Shown: positions 1 through 13,100 of the stretch, piece by piece
How positions within the stretch are numbered: the first letter of the stretch is position 1
How the letters are laid out: each line of letters starts with the position of its first letter
Assembly: GCF_963675165.1 (NCBI RefSeq)
Contig: NC_087386.1
Span: 3,788,169-3,852,168 of the forward strand
Source of the DNA: Halichondria panicea
Lineage: Eukaryota > Porifera > Demospongiae > Suberitida > Halichondriidae
Length of the DNA stretch: 64,000 nt
Reading direction: 5' to 3'
Notes under the pieces: model-generated
Databases searched by the model: none
What the model was told of the DNA's origin: nothing
Seen by the model: only the letters and a program-made list of their open reading frames with translations
Translations under genes and position numbers: made by a program

Positions 1-269
1 ACAGGTGCAGTATGCCAGTCGGCTTGACTCCCTGAGTGTGCTACATGTAGTAGAATCATGGCATGTATTTTTTGTTGTTATATGCCTATCCTAAATTTAG
101 CTATTAATAGTACATCGTGCCTGAAGTAGATCAACGACAGAGCACATTGTGTTGGTGACACCCTCCCTTTGCTGAAAATTGTAGATGAACAATTTGTAAT
201 TTCACTATAACATTGTGTCATAATTATGTTTGACATGTATGTTTGAATTAAACCCCAACTTAGTATCTA

Positions 270-345
270 AATGCAAATTTTAGGGGGGGGAGGGGGAGGG
301 TTGGAGGTATCCCCCTTCCCCCCCCCCCCCCCCCCCCCGCCGTAT
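270..345. repeat. poly-G/poly-C tract with a MITE-like end
   Basis: A G-run followed by a long C-run ends in a GTATGACACC motif. The same G-run/C-run/GTATGACACC arrangement closes a complete terminal-inverted-repeat element at 62356-62544, so this is probably a degraded relative. Confidence 0.5.
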
Positions 346-3315
346 GACACCTTGGCAAACCCCACGTGGGCTGTGGTCTGCTTGCCTATCTATGCACAGC
401 AATGTGCAGTGTATGTGAGCTTGTTTTGCCCTGTCGCAAGTGAGATTTATATACCTTTCATACTTGTTTAAGAGGAAGAGGTTAGAAGAATGTGCAGAAT
501 GCAGTCATGTTTTCTATTGACCTGACAGTAGTACACTTCGAGCATACAGTGCTATAGCCCTATCCCATTCAAAAGAGCAGTGGCTAGATATTCATATAGC
601 CAGCTCTGGGTAAATAGGGAGTGTTAATTTGATTCAGTGCGGCTGTAAAGTCAGGTAAAGTAGGTGGTCTGAAGAGTGGGTTGTGTACTTTATGCAGCTA
701 TTGATCGAATGAATCTCCACAATCTTTGCCTTCAAATTTTATTATTTGCTCCTTGTTAAGAGTGTGGTTAAGAGTACAGTAAGTGCCCATAGTGGGTAAT
801 TATATCCATCCAACTTGTGCATGTGGTCAGAGTGTGTGAACCAATGGTTATCTTGTGTGGACTTTGCACCACACAACAAAGACACCAGACATTCACTAAT
901 GGTGTGACAGTGTAGCCCTGATAAGCCCTAATTGTCTGCTAGACAAACTTGGTCTTAATTAGTGGAGTATCCACTTGACTTTAGTGGTTGTTTGTGCTTC
1001 TAAGTGGTCAATTTGGAATGTGTGTATAAACTGTGAGGTCAGTTTGGCACATGTCTGTGGCATGGAGCCACTGGGCTATGTGCCTTACAAGTGAGTAAGC
1101 TGATACTGCATTGGCCCCATAGTCTTGGCCACTTTAGATTTCTGTGGGTATACTCAGTAGCTTGATGAACACACAAACAAAATTATTGACCTCTCCATCA
1201 ATTAAGCCCTATTGGCGCGCATGTGTACAATGTAATTTACACACAGTTTAAAATCATTGATCATAAGTATACCATTGGGGTTCCTACATGTACATGTATG
1301 TGGGCTTTAAGCACTCAAATTGTTTGCTCGCTTACTTTCAAGAAACATTATAATGTGCTGTCAGTTATTTAGCACCTGAACAAGGTCAAGTTTGTACATT
1401 GAGCTTGCATTCATCACAATCGTGACACTGTGTAACCACCATGTAACTGAGAGCCATACACTTTTAGGAACACCACTGATACCACTTAATGTGTGCTTGT
1501 TTTTGTCTCTATATTTACTCACATGTAAGTGTGTAGAGGTCTGTAACAGATTAGGGGTGGGTTCTATTCACATTTGTGTGGCTGTCATGTTATTGCATGG
1601 CTGCTTGTCCCCCTCAAGAATGTCTGTAGTAATGATGAGTGGGAATAGAATGCATTGCCATTGTGATCACTCACTACACCTGATCTACATGGTCCACCAG
1701 TTCACGGAAACCCACGGTTCGACCCAACTTAGTGTGTCATGATTGATTTAGTAGTAATTAGCCTGTTAGCAATTCTTCCAGCCACTTTTTGAATGATGAT
1801 TGTAGGTATAGGCCTATCAAAAAGCTTAATTGTTAGCATAATATTCAGTGGATAAACAGTGTGTGGTGGTGGGTTAATTACAGTGCTGTTAGGTGGGTCC
1901 TAGGGCGCTGTTACCAGGTCGGTTGTAATGTTGTCATAATTATGGGCTTAATCATGCATAGATAGTTTGAAGTGGTTCAATGTTTTGTACTGTACAACAA
2001 AAGTTTTCAAAACATTCTTCTACTGCAAATGTTGTGTTGTGCATTGCTAGTCTTGACTTCTATGCAATAATTTAACCTGTTCCTCCAGAAACCGTTCATT
2101 GTATATAATGATGTACAATCCAAAATTATTAATTGCTATTGCCTGACCAACTCTTATTACGGTATGCAGAGAAAGTACATTCATGAATCCTCAGCTGTGT
2201 CTGCTATTCATGTACCACTCCTCGTTGGGGGTGTAGGTGCTGAAATGTGAGCACTATCATGAATAGTTTCTGTCATAGTAATACTGGTGACCTTCATAAA
2301 GAGTGAACCAATTTTTGGGACGCTTACAAACTGTAATCTACAGATGTCAATAAATTAGAATACAAAATAAATGATAGTACAATGTAATGATTGATACTGC
2401 ATGTGACCTTGACCATGCACGTCAGGGTTACACGGTAATATTCGATCGTCTTCGTTTAGTACATCCTGCTTCAACTGGCTGGCTATATAGTTGTGTAGAA
2501 AGTTGAATCCATGTGTAATTCTTTGGCGCCACGAAGATCCTGTTGCTCAGAAATGGTTACATCCTCAATTCCTAAATAACACCGTTCTTATAGCTTAATT
2601 GCTACGTCCAATGGATTTCTTACTAATCTGAGATTCTTAAAGTACGAGCTTGTTTTACCAAGTCTGTGATTATGAGTCCACTAGCTGCATGTTGTTGTTG
2701 TTGTTTATCGCTCGAAGTCCATTTAGGAACTTCCTTCCATGGATAACACAATGGCTAGTAGTCATCTGTGGTGCTCTTCCTCTGTTTTGTTGTATCTTGT
2801 TTAAATGAATTCTAAAAACTCCTGCTCATCAATACCAGCTTGATCTAATCCCTGAAATGTCCTACATACATGCAGTTTTCTATTTGGTGTGGCGTACCTT
2901 ATTCAGATATGTGATTCTCTTTTTCCATTGCATGCATGTCTGCATGTATCTGCTAAACGACCAGCAAATGGTACATATTGCTATTCCCGCTAATCCTGCC
3001 AGACCCTGCCATCTTTGATTTACGGTTTGGGAGATGCTAGGTGTAGGATATATATAAGTACGTAGTGTAGCTATGTTACTGATCCTTTGCTGCCTCACTG
3101 CCGCAATATACATGTATGTAAGCGTTAATTAGCTCAAGGTGTTTACATTGTTAGTAACTACTTGTTGTTTACAACGCAATTAACACGAGTGTAAGGCTTT
3201 CAGCCAGCATGCACACCACAAAGGGCGAGTTTGTGGTGAGATAAATGTTGTAGAGAAGGGACAGTCCCTGGTGTTTTGCTACTGGTAACTTTCTGTGGTG
3301 ATCAAGTTCCTGTTA

Positions 3316-3470
3316 TTGTAACCTAACTAAAGGGAATATTACTTTTCCCGTATCAATGGGTTCCGTATTGCTAACCTCTGAACTGTGATTAATTTAGCAG
3401 TAGGGAGTGTTACTTTTCCCTTATCAATGGTTTCTGTATTGCTAACCTGTATAGACTATGGTTAATTTTC
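3316..3470. repeat. two-copy tandem duplication, unit about 85 bp
   Basis: Two adjacent segments share ATTACTTTTCCC, ATCAATGG and GTATTGCTAACCT in the same order, with a few differences. Nothing coding is seen. Confidence 0.6.
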
Positions 3471-4418
3471 CTGTTCCTCTGTCATAATCAGCATACACTG
3501 CTAATTTATGAGTCGATTGTTGTAAAAATATCAGTGTACATGTATATCTCTGTAACATCAAGACAGGAGTCAAAGAAACAAGGGGAAGTGCAACAACTCG
3601 ATTTTTATCGTTTCTGGCTCATTGCTTCTAGTGTCACTGGGCATTGTTGGCATTATTTACTACTAGTACAGATAGCTACAATCGTTTGCAGTATTGTAGG
3701 ATAGCAACTTTTTCTATGTATCTTATTATGAGATATGACCAACCTCCTCATAGTCAATCATATTGACAGTGCAATGCACGCACTTTCCTCCATAAAACGT
3801 TGTGAGTCATGACCAACCTCCTCTGCTGTGTTGGTTAGTTCCCACAGATGCTTCTTCCTGATTTAATCATTAAAAAGATGATATGGTATTGGTCAGTCGA
3901 TCATATTGGCCATGCAATGTAATTATTCTGCAGGTACAGTGGGTTCATGCTGTAAACTCTCACCTTTAGTGGGAGTACATTGTGATGTAATTAATTAAGT
4001 CCTTTTATGTGGTTAGCTGGGTTATTCTCTTGAGAGCCTTTCTCAGACTCAGGTCCCTGCATGTCTTTTATGTGCTAATTGGATTATTACCTCTCAGCGT
4101 GGGACATGTAAGGATTGCTGTACACAACCACTCCTTTTCAGTTGCTAGAAACTCCCGCTATGTTACTTTTAGCTTTGTTTGGAATACCCTCTAGAGAGTA
4201 GGTCTTCTCTTTGTGTCTCTAGCCCGATTTGGAATAAGTTGTTGTTAGTGGTTGTATTGGTAGTATGATTGTATGCAGAGATACATGACTTTGTACATGC
4301 AGTCATTGTGGTAATAATAATTATGTACTTTTGGGAGGCCGACAGTGTAAATAGCTCACAGTTATGCTATAGGAGGCTATTAAAGAGATAGCCACCTTTT
4401 TGCATTTGCTATAGACGT

Positions 4419-4582
4419 ATACAGAAGATTTCAGGTTGGTTTGCAAAAGTTGAAGTGCAGCCATCCTTGACCATCTCGTTCACACACTGTACAAACATGT
4501 ATGTTTTACTTCACTAATGCAATTAGTGGTCATGGTTGACTGCACCTCAACTTTTTGCCAACCAACCTGAAATCCTCCGTAA
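4419..4582. mobile_element. MITE with about 45-bp inverted repeats
   Basis: The left arm (about 4420-4467) and right arm (about 4530-4580) are imperfect reverse complements sharing TTTCAGGTTGGTT near the outer end. The roughly 60-bp loop is non-coding. This is a typical non-autonomous terminal-inverted-repeat element of unassigned superfamily. Confidence 0.7.
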
Positions 4583-4785
4583 GTGTGTTCCTACGATCTA
4601 ATTAAGAGACCACAACATTTCAATCTGTGTGACGTGGAGGTACCAATCTAATCTACTGGCTATAAATACACACATGTACAACCATAATTAGCACATGTAC
4701 AATTTTATACATTTTTACACTAAATGATCGACCATGAGTGTTGCTAAAAAGAATGCTAATTAAGGGTTCACAAACTTATTATTAA

Positions 4786-5035
4786 GTAGCGACACAAACA
4801 AGTTTTGCTACGCACTATTCTGAAAAGGCTGCAATCGTATTCCCAAGTAAGCAAGACTAGGCATAACTCGAGAACCAAGCATAATTATTTTGCAAAATTC
4901 AATTGAAATGTGGCTAGAAGCCTATAGAAACTCTTATATACACTTGCATTTCATTGATATTTGAGTTCAAAGACACACACTCACAAACACACTAACCGTA
5001 TACCTCGCTTGGCGCACCGAGGCATAATTATTATG
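4786..5035. repeat. interspersed repeat, second copy at 41505-41765
   Basis: This stretch matches 41505-41765 in order and orientation. Shared blocks include TCTGAAAAGGCTGCAAT, AGAAGCCTATAGAAACTCTT and CACCGAGGCATAATTA. No long ORF is present; it is probably a non-autonomous element or an old fragment. Confidence 0.65.
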
Positions 5036-6002
5036 CACATGCATGTACATGTTGTGTATAATATATATGCTCAAGACATGCTAAATTGGGTTGGCATGTT
5101 TTGTGATTGTGGCTATAAAGCATATTATATAATCATGTGCCCCCAGGTGTGTATGAAGGTCATGTAATTGATCTTAATTTGCGTGTACCTAATCTGATTG
5201 TGTCCATTATGAATTAGCATGACACTGGTATGCAGGTAAGGCAATTGGTGGTGGGAATATCTGCAATATGTGCATATTAGCTTTGACTGTGACTTCTATA
5301 CGGATCATGTGGTTTGCATATATTGGGTTTACTCGTAATGCATAATACTAATAGAATTACCATATAGCGCCAATTTTCGAGTGCCAAATATTTGCCGATT
5401 TTATTTTTAACGATAGTGGTTCAACTGGAAAGTGAACACAATGATTCCAAATATCACAGTCATGATTTAAGGTTTGAGGTCAATATGCAAAATTATACAC
5501 ATTGGACATGCAGGCATGGCCTAATGTAGTAAGGTATACTGTAATGCTTGCTAAATTCTATGTATTGGTTACTCGAGAACTTGTTTGTGTGTGATTTAGC
5601 AGACTGATTGTGGGAAGGATAGTGAAATGGCTATAGTTTAGATTTTATGATCGACCCTTTATACATGTATATCAGTATGTCCAGTGGTGTATATATCTTC
5701 TTGTTATCATCGGGGGGGAGGGGGGGGGGGGGGTATATTAAAAGTGTACCATAAGTATTGTAGGAAGTATTTTTACCCATGAGTATGTTGGAGAATTTCA
5801 GTAGCAATCACTTTTTTGTTGGTGTCATGATGAACATTTAGTATATACATGTAGTTAATAAATTGTAAATGTTAAATGTTAATTCTTATCCTGTTTGTTT
5901 GTGATTCATAGTAACTTGCAGCATTGCTATGCCTGTGAGTGGCTTCTTGCTTAACACATACAAACAATAAAATAATGATTCCTTGTTTGTGTTGTTTTGC
6001 AG

Positions 6003-7065
6003 GTTCATGTGGGGCATATCCTGAAGAAGGCGTCTATTTCCAACCTTAGGCTGTATGACTCAATGGAGCTAGCTATGAAGGAGAATGCTGGTATGCTGAA
6101 GTTGTACTATATACCCTAGTGGAATGTTAGTGGGCTTTGCCTTTAATCGAGTGTCAATAGTTATGAAATCACGGTATTCAAGTCCCCAAGGATATAGAGT
6201 TGTAGTGCCTTAAATTCCTACAAATAACCGTGTTCATGGACTGCTTGTAGCACGCATACTTGATGTGTGGTTCTATAATGTTTTTTATACTGCAGAGAGT
6301 GACATTGATGATATGGAGGCTCGGCCATTACTAGGTATTGTTGTGCAATGTAAGTGTACACTATTATATGTGATATGCTGGCCGACTGAGCTTGTTGCTG
6401 CAAACGAATGAAAGCATAGAAAAATAGAATCTGGCTACATTTGTGCTCGAAGCTACATGAGACTTTTACTTAGCTAAATTTAAGGAGCCAAATAACCTTT
6501 CACAAAATAATCCTGGATCATTTACCGCGGTAGCTCTACTTTAAGGATGGAGGACTAATTCATCATCTTTTTAGCCCATTTCCTTTTGAAAAGAGGACTC
6601 AGTTTTTCATTTTGGTGTATGATTAGCAAGAGTGCTAATTAGAGTTCTTGTTAACACTCTTAGGTATAGTGAGACCTGTGGCTTCTACTTGAACAATCAG
6701 TTTTTTGTGCTGACCTATCTGTTTTAATATAAGTCACTTAACACTATCCAGGTAGCCAGACCAATTAACCATTTTCACCAATTAGAATAAGGCTTCATCA
6801 GAAGTCCAATTTCTATCACTACCTTTGCAATGAGTCAGCAGCAAAATTTACCCTTTGCCATTTAACTTTTGCGCTCTGGCAAGGATCAGTAGGTTTTGCG
6901 ATTTTGTTTTTGCAAAGTAACCAAAGTTTGCATGTGTTAGATGCTCGCAAAATATTCTAATAATACACTATTTTTCAAGGCAGCCTGGCTTTGACTATAC
7001 CACATGTATAAGTCTTGTCTGCCACATTTTGTGCAGATGGTGAGCGTTCATCTCTCAACTCTTAA
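6003..7065 (+). CDS. 3' exons of an unrecognised gene with an acidic dileucine tail
   Basis: Three exons close in phase: 6003-6090, 6296-6334 and 7037-7065 (stop TAA at 7063). Each has a clean AG acceptor, and the donors are GTATGC and GTATTG. The first exon reads in phase from an acceptor preceded by a T-rich tract, so earlier exons must exist. About 51 residues are visible. They end in a hydrophilic, acidic tail with a DDMEARPLL stretch resembling the [D/E]xxxL[L/I] endosomal sorting signal of membrane proteins, followed by a short Ser-rich end. I do not recognise the family. A membrane protein with a cytosolic sorting tail is a reasonable guess from the dileucine only. The upstream exons were not found in 1-6002. 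Confidence 0.55.
6826..6975. repeat. MITE-like repeat of the 'TTCTAGTAATACGGTA' family
   Basis: This degraded copy matches 25735-25888 closely, sharing CTGGCAAGGATC, AGGTTTTGCGA and GTTAGATGCTCGCAAAA, and ends in TTCTAATAATACACT. Related ends occur at 42480-42530 and in the complete element at 62815-63038. Confidence 0.6.
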
Positions 7066-7751
7066 GAAACAAAAAATTAAAGGTAAGCAATCATAATTGT
7101 CTGTATCGTGACAATAATTAAGCTAGGCTTGAGAAGATGCAGTCATGCGTGTATGATATGTTCCATAGACCAAACTGTTCAAATCAAATTGCCCTGCCAA
7201 ACACTGTACTGGATTTCAAGGGTATAACCTTACATGCTAGTGTGCATGGTATGTATGTGTTGTGGTCCCGGGGAGGCTAGAATGTTTCTAAAGCGTACAG
7301 CATAACATTACAGCTCATCACTTGTCAATGGTGGAAGTTCGCATGTACTCTATTGAACTGCTACTCAAGTGATGCCCATATTTGCATGTTCAGCAGAAGT
7401 GATTATGTCTGTCAATTATGTCATTAAAAACTGCACTCAAAAGATGGAATGATGTGAAGTGTATGTACTTGGTGTTTAAGAATGGTCTTGTGTTTGCAGG
7501 GAACATCTCAAGTGCACAAGTATTAGTACTGTACTACTCTCTCAGTTTATGTGACTAATAGTTTATGTGACTAATATTTATGGTAGAAGTTTTTTAATCT
7601 TTTTATAATTATTTATTTTTAATAATTTTAAAGTAATTATCAGTCTGTCAAGCGGCGAGCACGCACAAACCCACAGGAATGCACAATGAATATCATTACC
7701 TCTAGTAACGTGTAAATGACACATCAAAGCATTCCTTTGGCTTCTGAGGTG

Positions 7752-7758
7752 TATATAA
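7752..7758 (+). promoter_or_regulatory. TATA box of the bHLH gene
   Basis: TATATAA lies about 107 bp upstream of the bHLH start codon, in the position expected for a core promoter with a short 5' UTR. The 7066-7864 spacer is otherwise AT-rich with no ORF. No further regulatory site could be called with confidence. Confidence 0.5.
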
Positions 7759-7864
7759 TGGCCCGCTAGAACAGAACGAGTAGATCACTTGAGAAACAAG
7801 CGCTTCATCCAGTCATATTACTATTGCAGCCAGTGCTCTTACACATGCCAAGTGTGCTTTAGCA

Positions 7865-8953
7865 ATGATAACTAAGATGGCAGAATCACCTACATCAAAC
7901 GGCATGGTCCAGCAGCCTACCAGTACCCTGGTGCAGACTCCTTCCTCCACTGCAAGCTCTTACAAGAGAGAAAACTCACCTAAATCTCCAACCCAAGATT
8001 CACTCTCTAAGAAGCGTGCTAGGAATAGGCATGTGCCTTACCAAAACAGCAAGAGTCCCAGTGGCAGTTGCTCCAGCTCAGACGAAGGTAGCGATGAAAA
8101 CGATACAGGAGACTTTCCTATAGTTGTGGAATCCAGAAGCAAGAGGCTGCAAGCGAACAGCCGAGAGAGAAAGAGGATGCATACCGTGAACTCTGCATTT
8201 GATGAACTAAGAGAACTTGTGCCAACCTATCCATCAAATAGGAAGCTCTCCAAGATTGACACACTCAGATTAGCATGTACCTACATTCAAGACTTGGTTT
8301 CTGTCCTCCACCAAACAAGAGCCATGCAGAGTATGCAAGGGGATGAATTGGCTCAATTTCCTATCTATGGAGATGGCTATGGACTGCCTGGACCTTACTC
8401 GCCATGTTTTAATGTGAAGACGGAAGCTTCTATCTCAGAATTCCCTGCATTTACCAATTACAGGATGCCTTCAACCTGCATGACACCTGTAAGTGGTTTG
8501 CGTATGGTGTTTTAATCATTAATTTTAGCAGATACACTAGAATTATAGCCCATGTACACCGAACTCCGTTCACCATGTTTTTTCATCCTACAGACATGTG
8601 ACTCGGATTACAGCAATTCTGAAACAGAGACACACAGCCCACCTTACCTGCCGCCAACATCGCATAGTGGCCTACCAGCTGGTATTGCAGTGAGACCTCC
8701 ACCACTTACAAGAACCAGTAGTGATTCAGCTGCACAAATTCATAGGCCAATGGCACATGCAACCGTGAGTGTCACTGGTGGGCCTTCACATTCACAATCA
8801 CAGCGACAGATGACCATCCCGTCTCCATTAGCAACCCATGCCGTGCAGCACACTGCGCAGCCACTTCTGTCAAATGAACTCGGTATTCATCACTCACCTC
8901 CCGTGTGGCAACGGTGTGGGAGTATGCCCACCTACCCAGTGTACGGGCAATAG
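7865..8953 (+). CDS. proneural-type (group A) bHLH transcription factor
   Basis: Two exons, 7865-8488 and 8594-8953, join in phase 0 (donor GTAAGT, acceptor CAG) to give 327 aa. Residues about 91-149 form a complete basic helix-loop-helix domain. The basic region ANSRERKRM carries the Glu-Arg pair that reads E-boxes, and the loop-helix 2 has [14 protein letters not shown]. This pattern belongs to group A (atonal, neurogenin, PTF1, TAL). The N-terminus is Ser/Pro/Lys-rich with an acidic Ser patch. The C-terminus is His/Pro/Ser-rich and looks disordered. It should bind DNA in the nucleus as a dimer, typically with an E-protein. A demosponge proneural-like bHLH is known (the Amphimedon bHLH1 gene), and this is a likely homologue (inference). 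A second ATG at 7877 has the better start context. An ATTAAA at 8975 may be the poly(A) signal. Confidence 0.9.
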
Positions 8954-9549
8954 GAAAACTCACTTTATGTAAAAATTAAATCACTGTTTTAGTATCGTTT
9001 TTATTGTCAGAACTTCACCCTTCCTGTTTTATTGTTTATATATTTATTTTGTCAGCGGATTTTTGATCAGTCACTCATCAATAATATTATTATATTGTTT
9101 TGTACAAATATTCACGTTCCCTGCATGCATGCATCATACCAGCAATAATAATTAATTTTTTTTACCAGATTTGTGACTTCTGTTAACCTCTAGTCTATTC
9201 TCGAGATAATTTTTGTTATAGAATTTGGACACAAGTATAGCTATTATTATTATTGGTACGTTGGCCATTCAGTCAATCAATCCTTACAATTTGCATGCAT
9301 TATGGATAGTGTGATAATTATATTATTATACAACCCACTATTAACATCTAGTCTTGAGACCTTTTGACCTGCATACATTGACTTAGTTTTAACCATTCCA
9401 CACCATACACATTACAGTCTACTCCCTATATGCGATTCCTGTTTACATTAAGAATAATCTATACAGCCGTAATTATATATGCGAGTTTTTTTGGACAAAA
9501 CTAAAACGTAGTAGAGCTAAAATAGTACTCATGAGTTGATACTAGTCAA
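8954..9549. other. convergent intergenic region / 3' UTRs
   Basis: The stop codons of the bHLH gene (+) and the exchanger (-) face each other across about 600 bp of AT-rich DNA. An ATTAAA hexamer at 8975-8980 could end the bHLH transcript. No other feature was seen. Confidence 0.6.
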
Positions 9550-10159
9550 TCACACTTGTGTTTCGACAGATGGACAAATTTGGGTTTCAGCTTCTTCACT
9601 TTGTTCAAGAAAATGATATTCTTGATGCCCTGCTCCTTCTAGTGCTATATCATTCGGATTGTCCACAGGTTCTTGGTCAATATCAGAAACTGTTTTTTCG
9701 CTAGATGCTTTCATCAGATTACTCAGCCGTCGTCGCCGGCGATACTTGTTTTTGCGAGCCCTATGCTTTGATTGAATGATATCACGACGAACATTGACAG
9801 GCTCAAAGTGGTGATCTTCATGCTCCCTGTCTGTAGTAGACAGAACGTGGCCGAAATGATCTGCGTGGGGCTAAATAGAAATACATACATCAACCTACGT
9901 ATGAGGGCACAATGTTGTGTATATAAAAATAACACTCTTAGCGACGACTATTATGTGCAATAATTACGTGATGCTATATACAAAGTGCATTACTGTAACA
10001 CCTTTTGGCAGCTGTAACAGAATGTTTTGTGCTTTGTGCCTAAACTCACATTGGCAAAGCTAGCAGCAAGAATGTCGTTCAAGGAAGGAATGCAATCTTC
10101 TTCGGACAATGCTTCTGAATAAATTCGAGGAGTAGGGGTTCCCGCAGGTGTCAAGTGCT
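9550..10159 (-). CDS. probable C-terminal tail exons of the Na+/H+ exchanger
   Basis: Two exons, 10159-10050 and 9870-9550 (stop TGA), join in phase 0 with good splice sites. They encode about 142 aa with no membrane segment: an acidic/proline part, then a strongly basic run ([13 protein letters not shown]), then an acidic end. A basic stretch at this point is typical of NHE cytoplasmic tails, which is why I assign them to the gene above. The acceptor at 10159 needs a phase-1 donor upstream, and the exon ending at 15758 does not supply a usable one, so at least one exon is missing. A separate small gene is the alternative. Confidence 0.6.
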
Positions 10160-13100
10160 CTGGAATACAAAAGAGCAATATGACATTGGCCATAGATACA
10201 TTTGATAGAGATCGAGATACAAACACATTAACTGCAGCAGTGGTTACTACGTGATCGCTAACAACAGTGAAGGTAGATCAATGTAGGTGATTAAGACTTA
10301 GAAATTAAAATCCAGAAACCCAGCACGTAAAAATAACAGTGCTCCCAAATATTCGGGTTCAAAATCTTACGAAGTGGTTAGTATGGTTTTGCAGAACAAT
10401 TCAGTTAACAGAGTTTCAGTTTGTCACTTTACAATAAAATAATTAGAGGCATTGAAGCAAGAAAGCATTGTATAATTATACAGCAAGCGCTTATTGGTGA
10501 TAATTATTGTAATGTCAACTGCAGCCATAATTATACACACTATGGAGAGACAATAGGTACGTACTGCACATCCATTCAGTAAAGAGGAAAAAATAATTAT
10601 TAAGTGGTGCACCACGTACAAAGCGTATACACGTATAAACTGCACATTTTAATACCGAAACTGTGCTTTGTCATATGCCGTAAAACCTAAATACATTTCA
10701 AAACCAGATTCTGCACAACATCTGTCGTATCAACAACTGACAGATGCTGGAGGGTCTTAGTATACAAAGCTAAACACAAAGTGGGTGTACCAGTTTCTCT
10801 CAGATATGCAATATAGAATGAAGTTTCAGTTCTCTGAATGTTTACGGAATCCTACATTTGTCCACACAGAGAAGGACGCACAAACAACGAGAACAGAGAA
10901 GACAGATGGAGAGGCTTACTAAACAAACATATCTGTATGACGTATATGCATGTATACACGTATCTGCTGTATCTAATTATGAAGATACACCCAAGATGGA
11001 CACACAAATTGTACCTAAACTTCACATAGGTTGCACTTGAGCTAAATTATCCCTTTTGTAAGTGTACATAACACTGTCAGCTATACAAGTGAAAAGTACA
11101 CAAACAACCTATTTTAGAATCACCTACTACAAACAGAGATCACTGAGATGTGCTGTGAAGTACAACATTACTAATTAGCCACATGCTGGCAACTTTTCTT
11201 AAACACAAAAACCACGTAAATACCATTGTTACAAAATTCTTCTCGAGTTTGTTCCACTGAAGCAATTAACTTACTGTAGTATTTATGAGTTTATTAGGGA
11301 TGCGCATCAGTATGTGACCTGGCTACACACCTGCATGGCTGGATAGGTACATGTGCAATAAGAGTTTTAGAGCTGCTGCTTGATTTACATTACATTTGAC
11401 GGTTAGTTCACAGGGTTTCATGGTACATTAATGACGTATAATATTGTCAATTCAAATTTCATAACCATGAGAAGCATTAACAATGCTACACAGAATCAAT
11501 AGTAATTCTATTTGTTATTTAAGTGGCCTAATGCCTATCAGTTACTATAGCAATAGTGTAACACTTGTTTGTTACCACTTCTAACATTACAAGCTTATTA
11601 GTGCCTGGAGTCAAGCCAAACATCCATTGAGTCCCCACTTGGAAAACAGCACTTAAACTACTCTAAGTAAAGTGCTCTAATGGCATGGCAAACACATGAG
11701 CAGGCCAAGTGCTTGAGGGATTGTTGAATGTACGCATGAACATGTGCATTAGACCTCCTCGATATATATACATGTATATTTATATTCTAATTAATTCACA
11801 CTGCAGCCATAACTGCGATTTAAAATGGACTAGAACCAGTGTTGATAGCTATCACAATGTGGAATTCTCCTGTATCACATATAATCACTGCAATTCCTCT
11901 CTTTGTGTACAAGCAAAGAAGAAAAATGTATACCCCAACAAATAATGGACATGTAATATGGAAACAACCGACTATGAGGTTGCAGGATATTCCAGTAAAT
12001 AAACAATGGTTGATTACCAACTGCTAACAGTTACTCAATAACAAATAACTGTTAATCCCACCTTTGCAGTTATGAATGAAATGTTTAAAGTTGGATCAGG
12101 TATCCATTTTATACACATAAACATTTGCTGTTTTTGTTTTGATCCTGCTCATAGAGCATCTAAGGTTTTTATGCTATTTCAAAAAACGTGTCTGGAGCTA
12201 TAATATTATTATGTTGATTGTTATGTTGCTAAAGGATATCTCATTACCCAACCACAGGTATACAATTAATCCGAGCTTGGTTACAAAACAAAATAGCGAA
12301 GTAAGTGTACTTTAAATGTTAGTTTAATCGTACACGTACAAGTATAATAATTTTATGCATGTTCACCATAAATTATTCTATATAATACAGTACGTCTTTT
12401 GATCTCCTCAATTGGATGACACCTCCCCATAACCTCCCCATACATATAATTTTCAAAAGAAGCTGCTGCTCAATGGTGTGCATAATTATGCATTTATATA
12501 CATGCATTAGTTTTGACTGCCGATTGCTCAAATTACACACTAAATTAACAAAGATCCTCCCATAACAACAAGTGATTCACGATAATTGTATCACCACAGT
12601 GACAATTGCACAAAACCATGCACTCTTGACAGGGGATATATACAAGTCTATACGATTAATTTCCATGTGTTAGGCATGGTTGGCATGTCGTCTATCTGCG
12701 AACCTGAGATGTTGCTATAGCGCTATACACACTTACATAAATTATTAATTACGATATTCTACGTACCCAAAGTTTGGTGGTAATTATTCAGCTTAATTGT
12801 CACACATAACGTGAATTCAGCTCATAGAACACTAACAGAGGACGGAGTCGATGAGTTGCTCAGAATGTCAGTGAAAGTGTCACAACGCCCTTTCCAACCA
12901 AAGCTTGAAACAGGAAATACTTACAAGAATCCTACAAAGCAGCACAAGTCTTTGAAGTGGGCCACATTCACAAAGCAACCCCCCCACATATCCCATACAT
13001 CGCAAGCTGAGGACAACAACCCCACATGCTAGGTATACATGGTGGGCATAAACAAACTGGAATAATGAAAACCCTAGCTGAAGGGCCTCAAGATAATCAA

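Larger units (their letters stand above)
1..6002. other. intron or intergenic DNA, no confident gene
   Basis: No ORF here looks like a conserved protein or closes into a spliced gene. It is either a long intron of the gene whose last exons lie at 6003-7065 or an intergenic stretch. A weak candidate exon lies at the very start (about positions 5-45, after an AG and before a GTAG), but nothing supports it beyond an open frame. The stretch holds homopolymer tracts, a local tandem duplication, an inverted-repeat MITE and one copy of an interspersed repeat, listed separately. Confidence 0.5.

Noticed and set aside
12811..13032. 73-codon ORF on the + strand in the exchanger intron
   Set aside because: No splice-compatible frame on either strand connects it to the exchanger, and no family was recognised.
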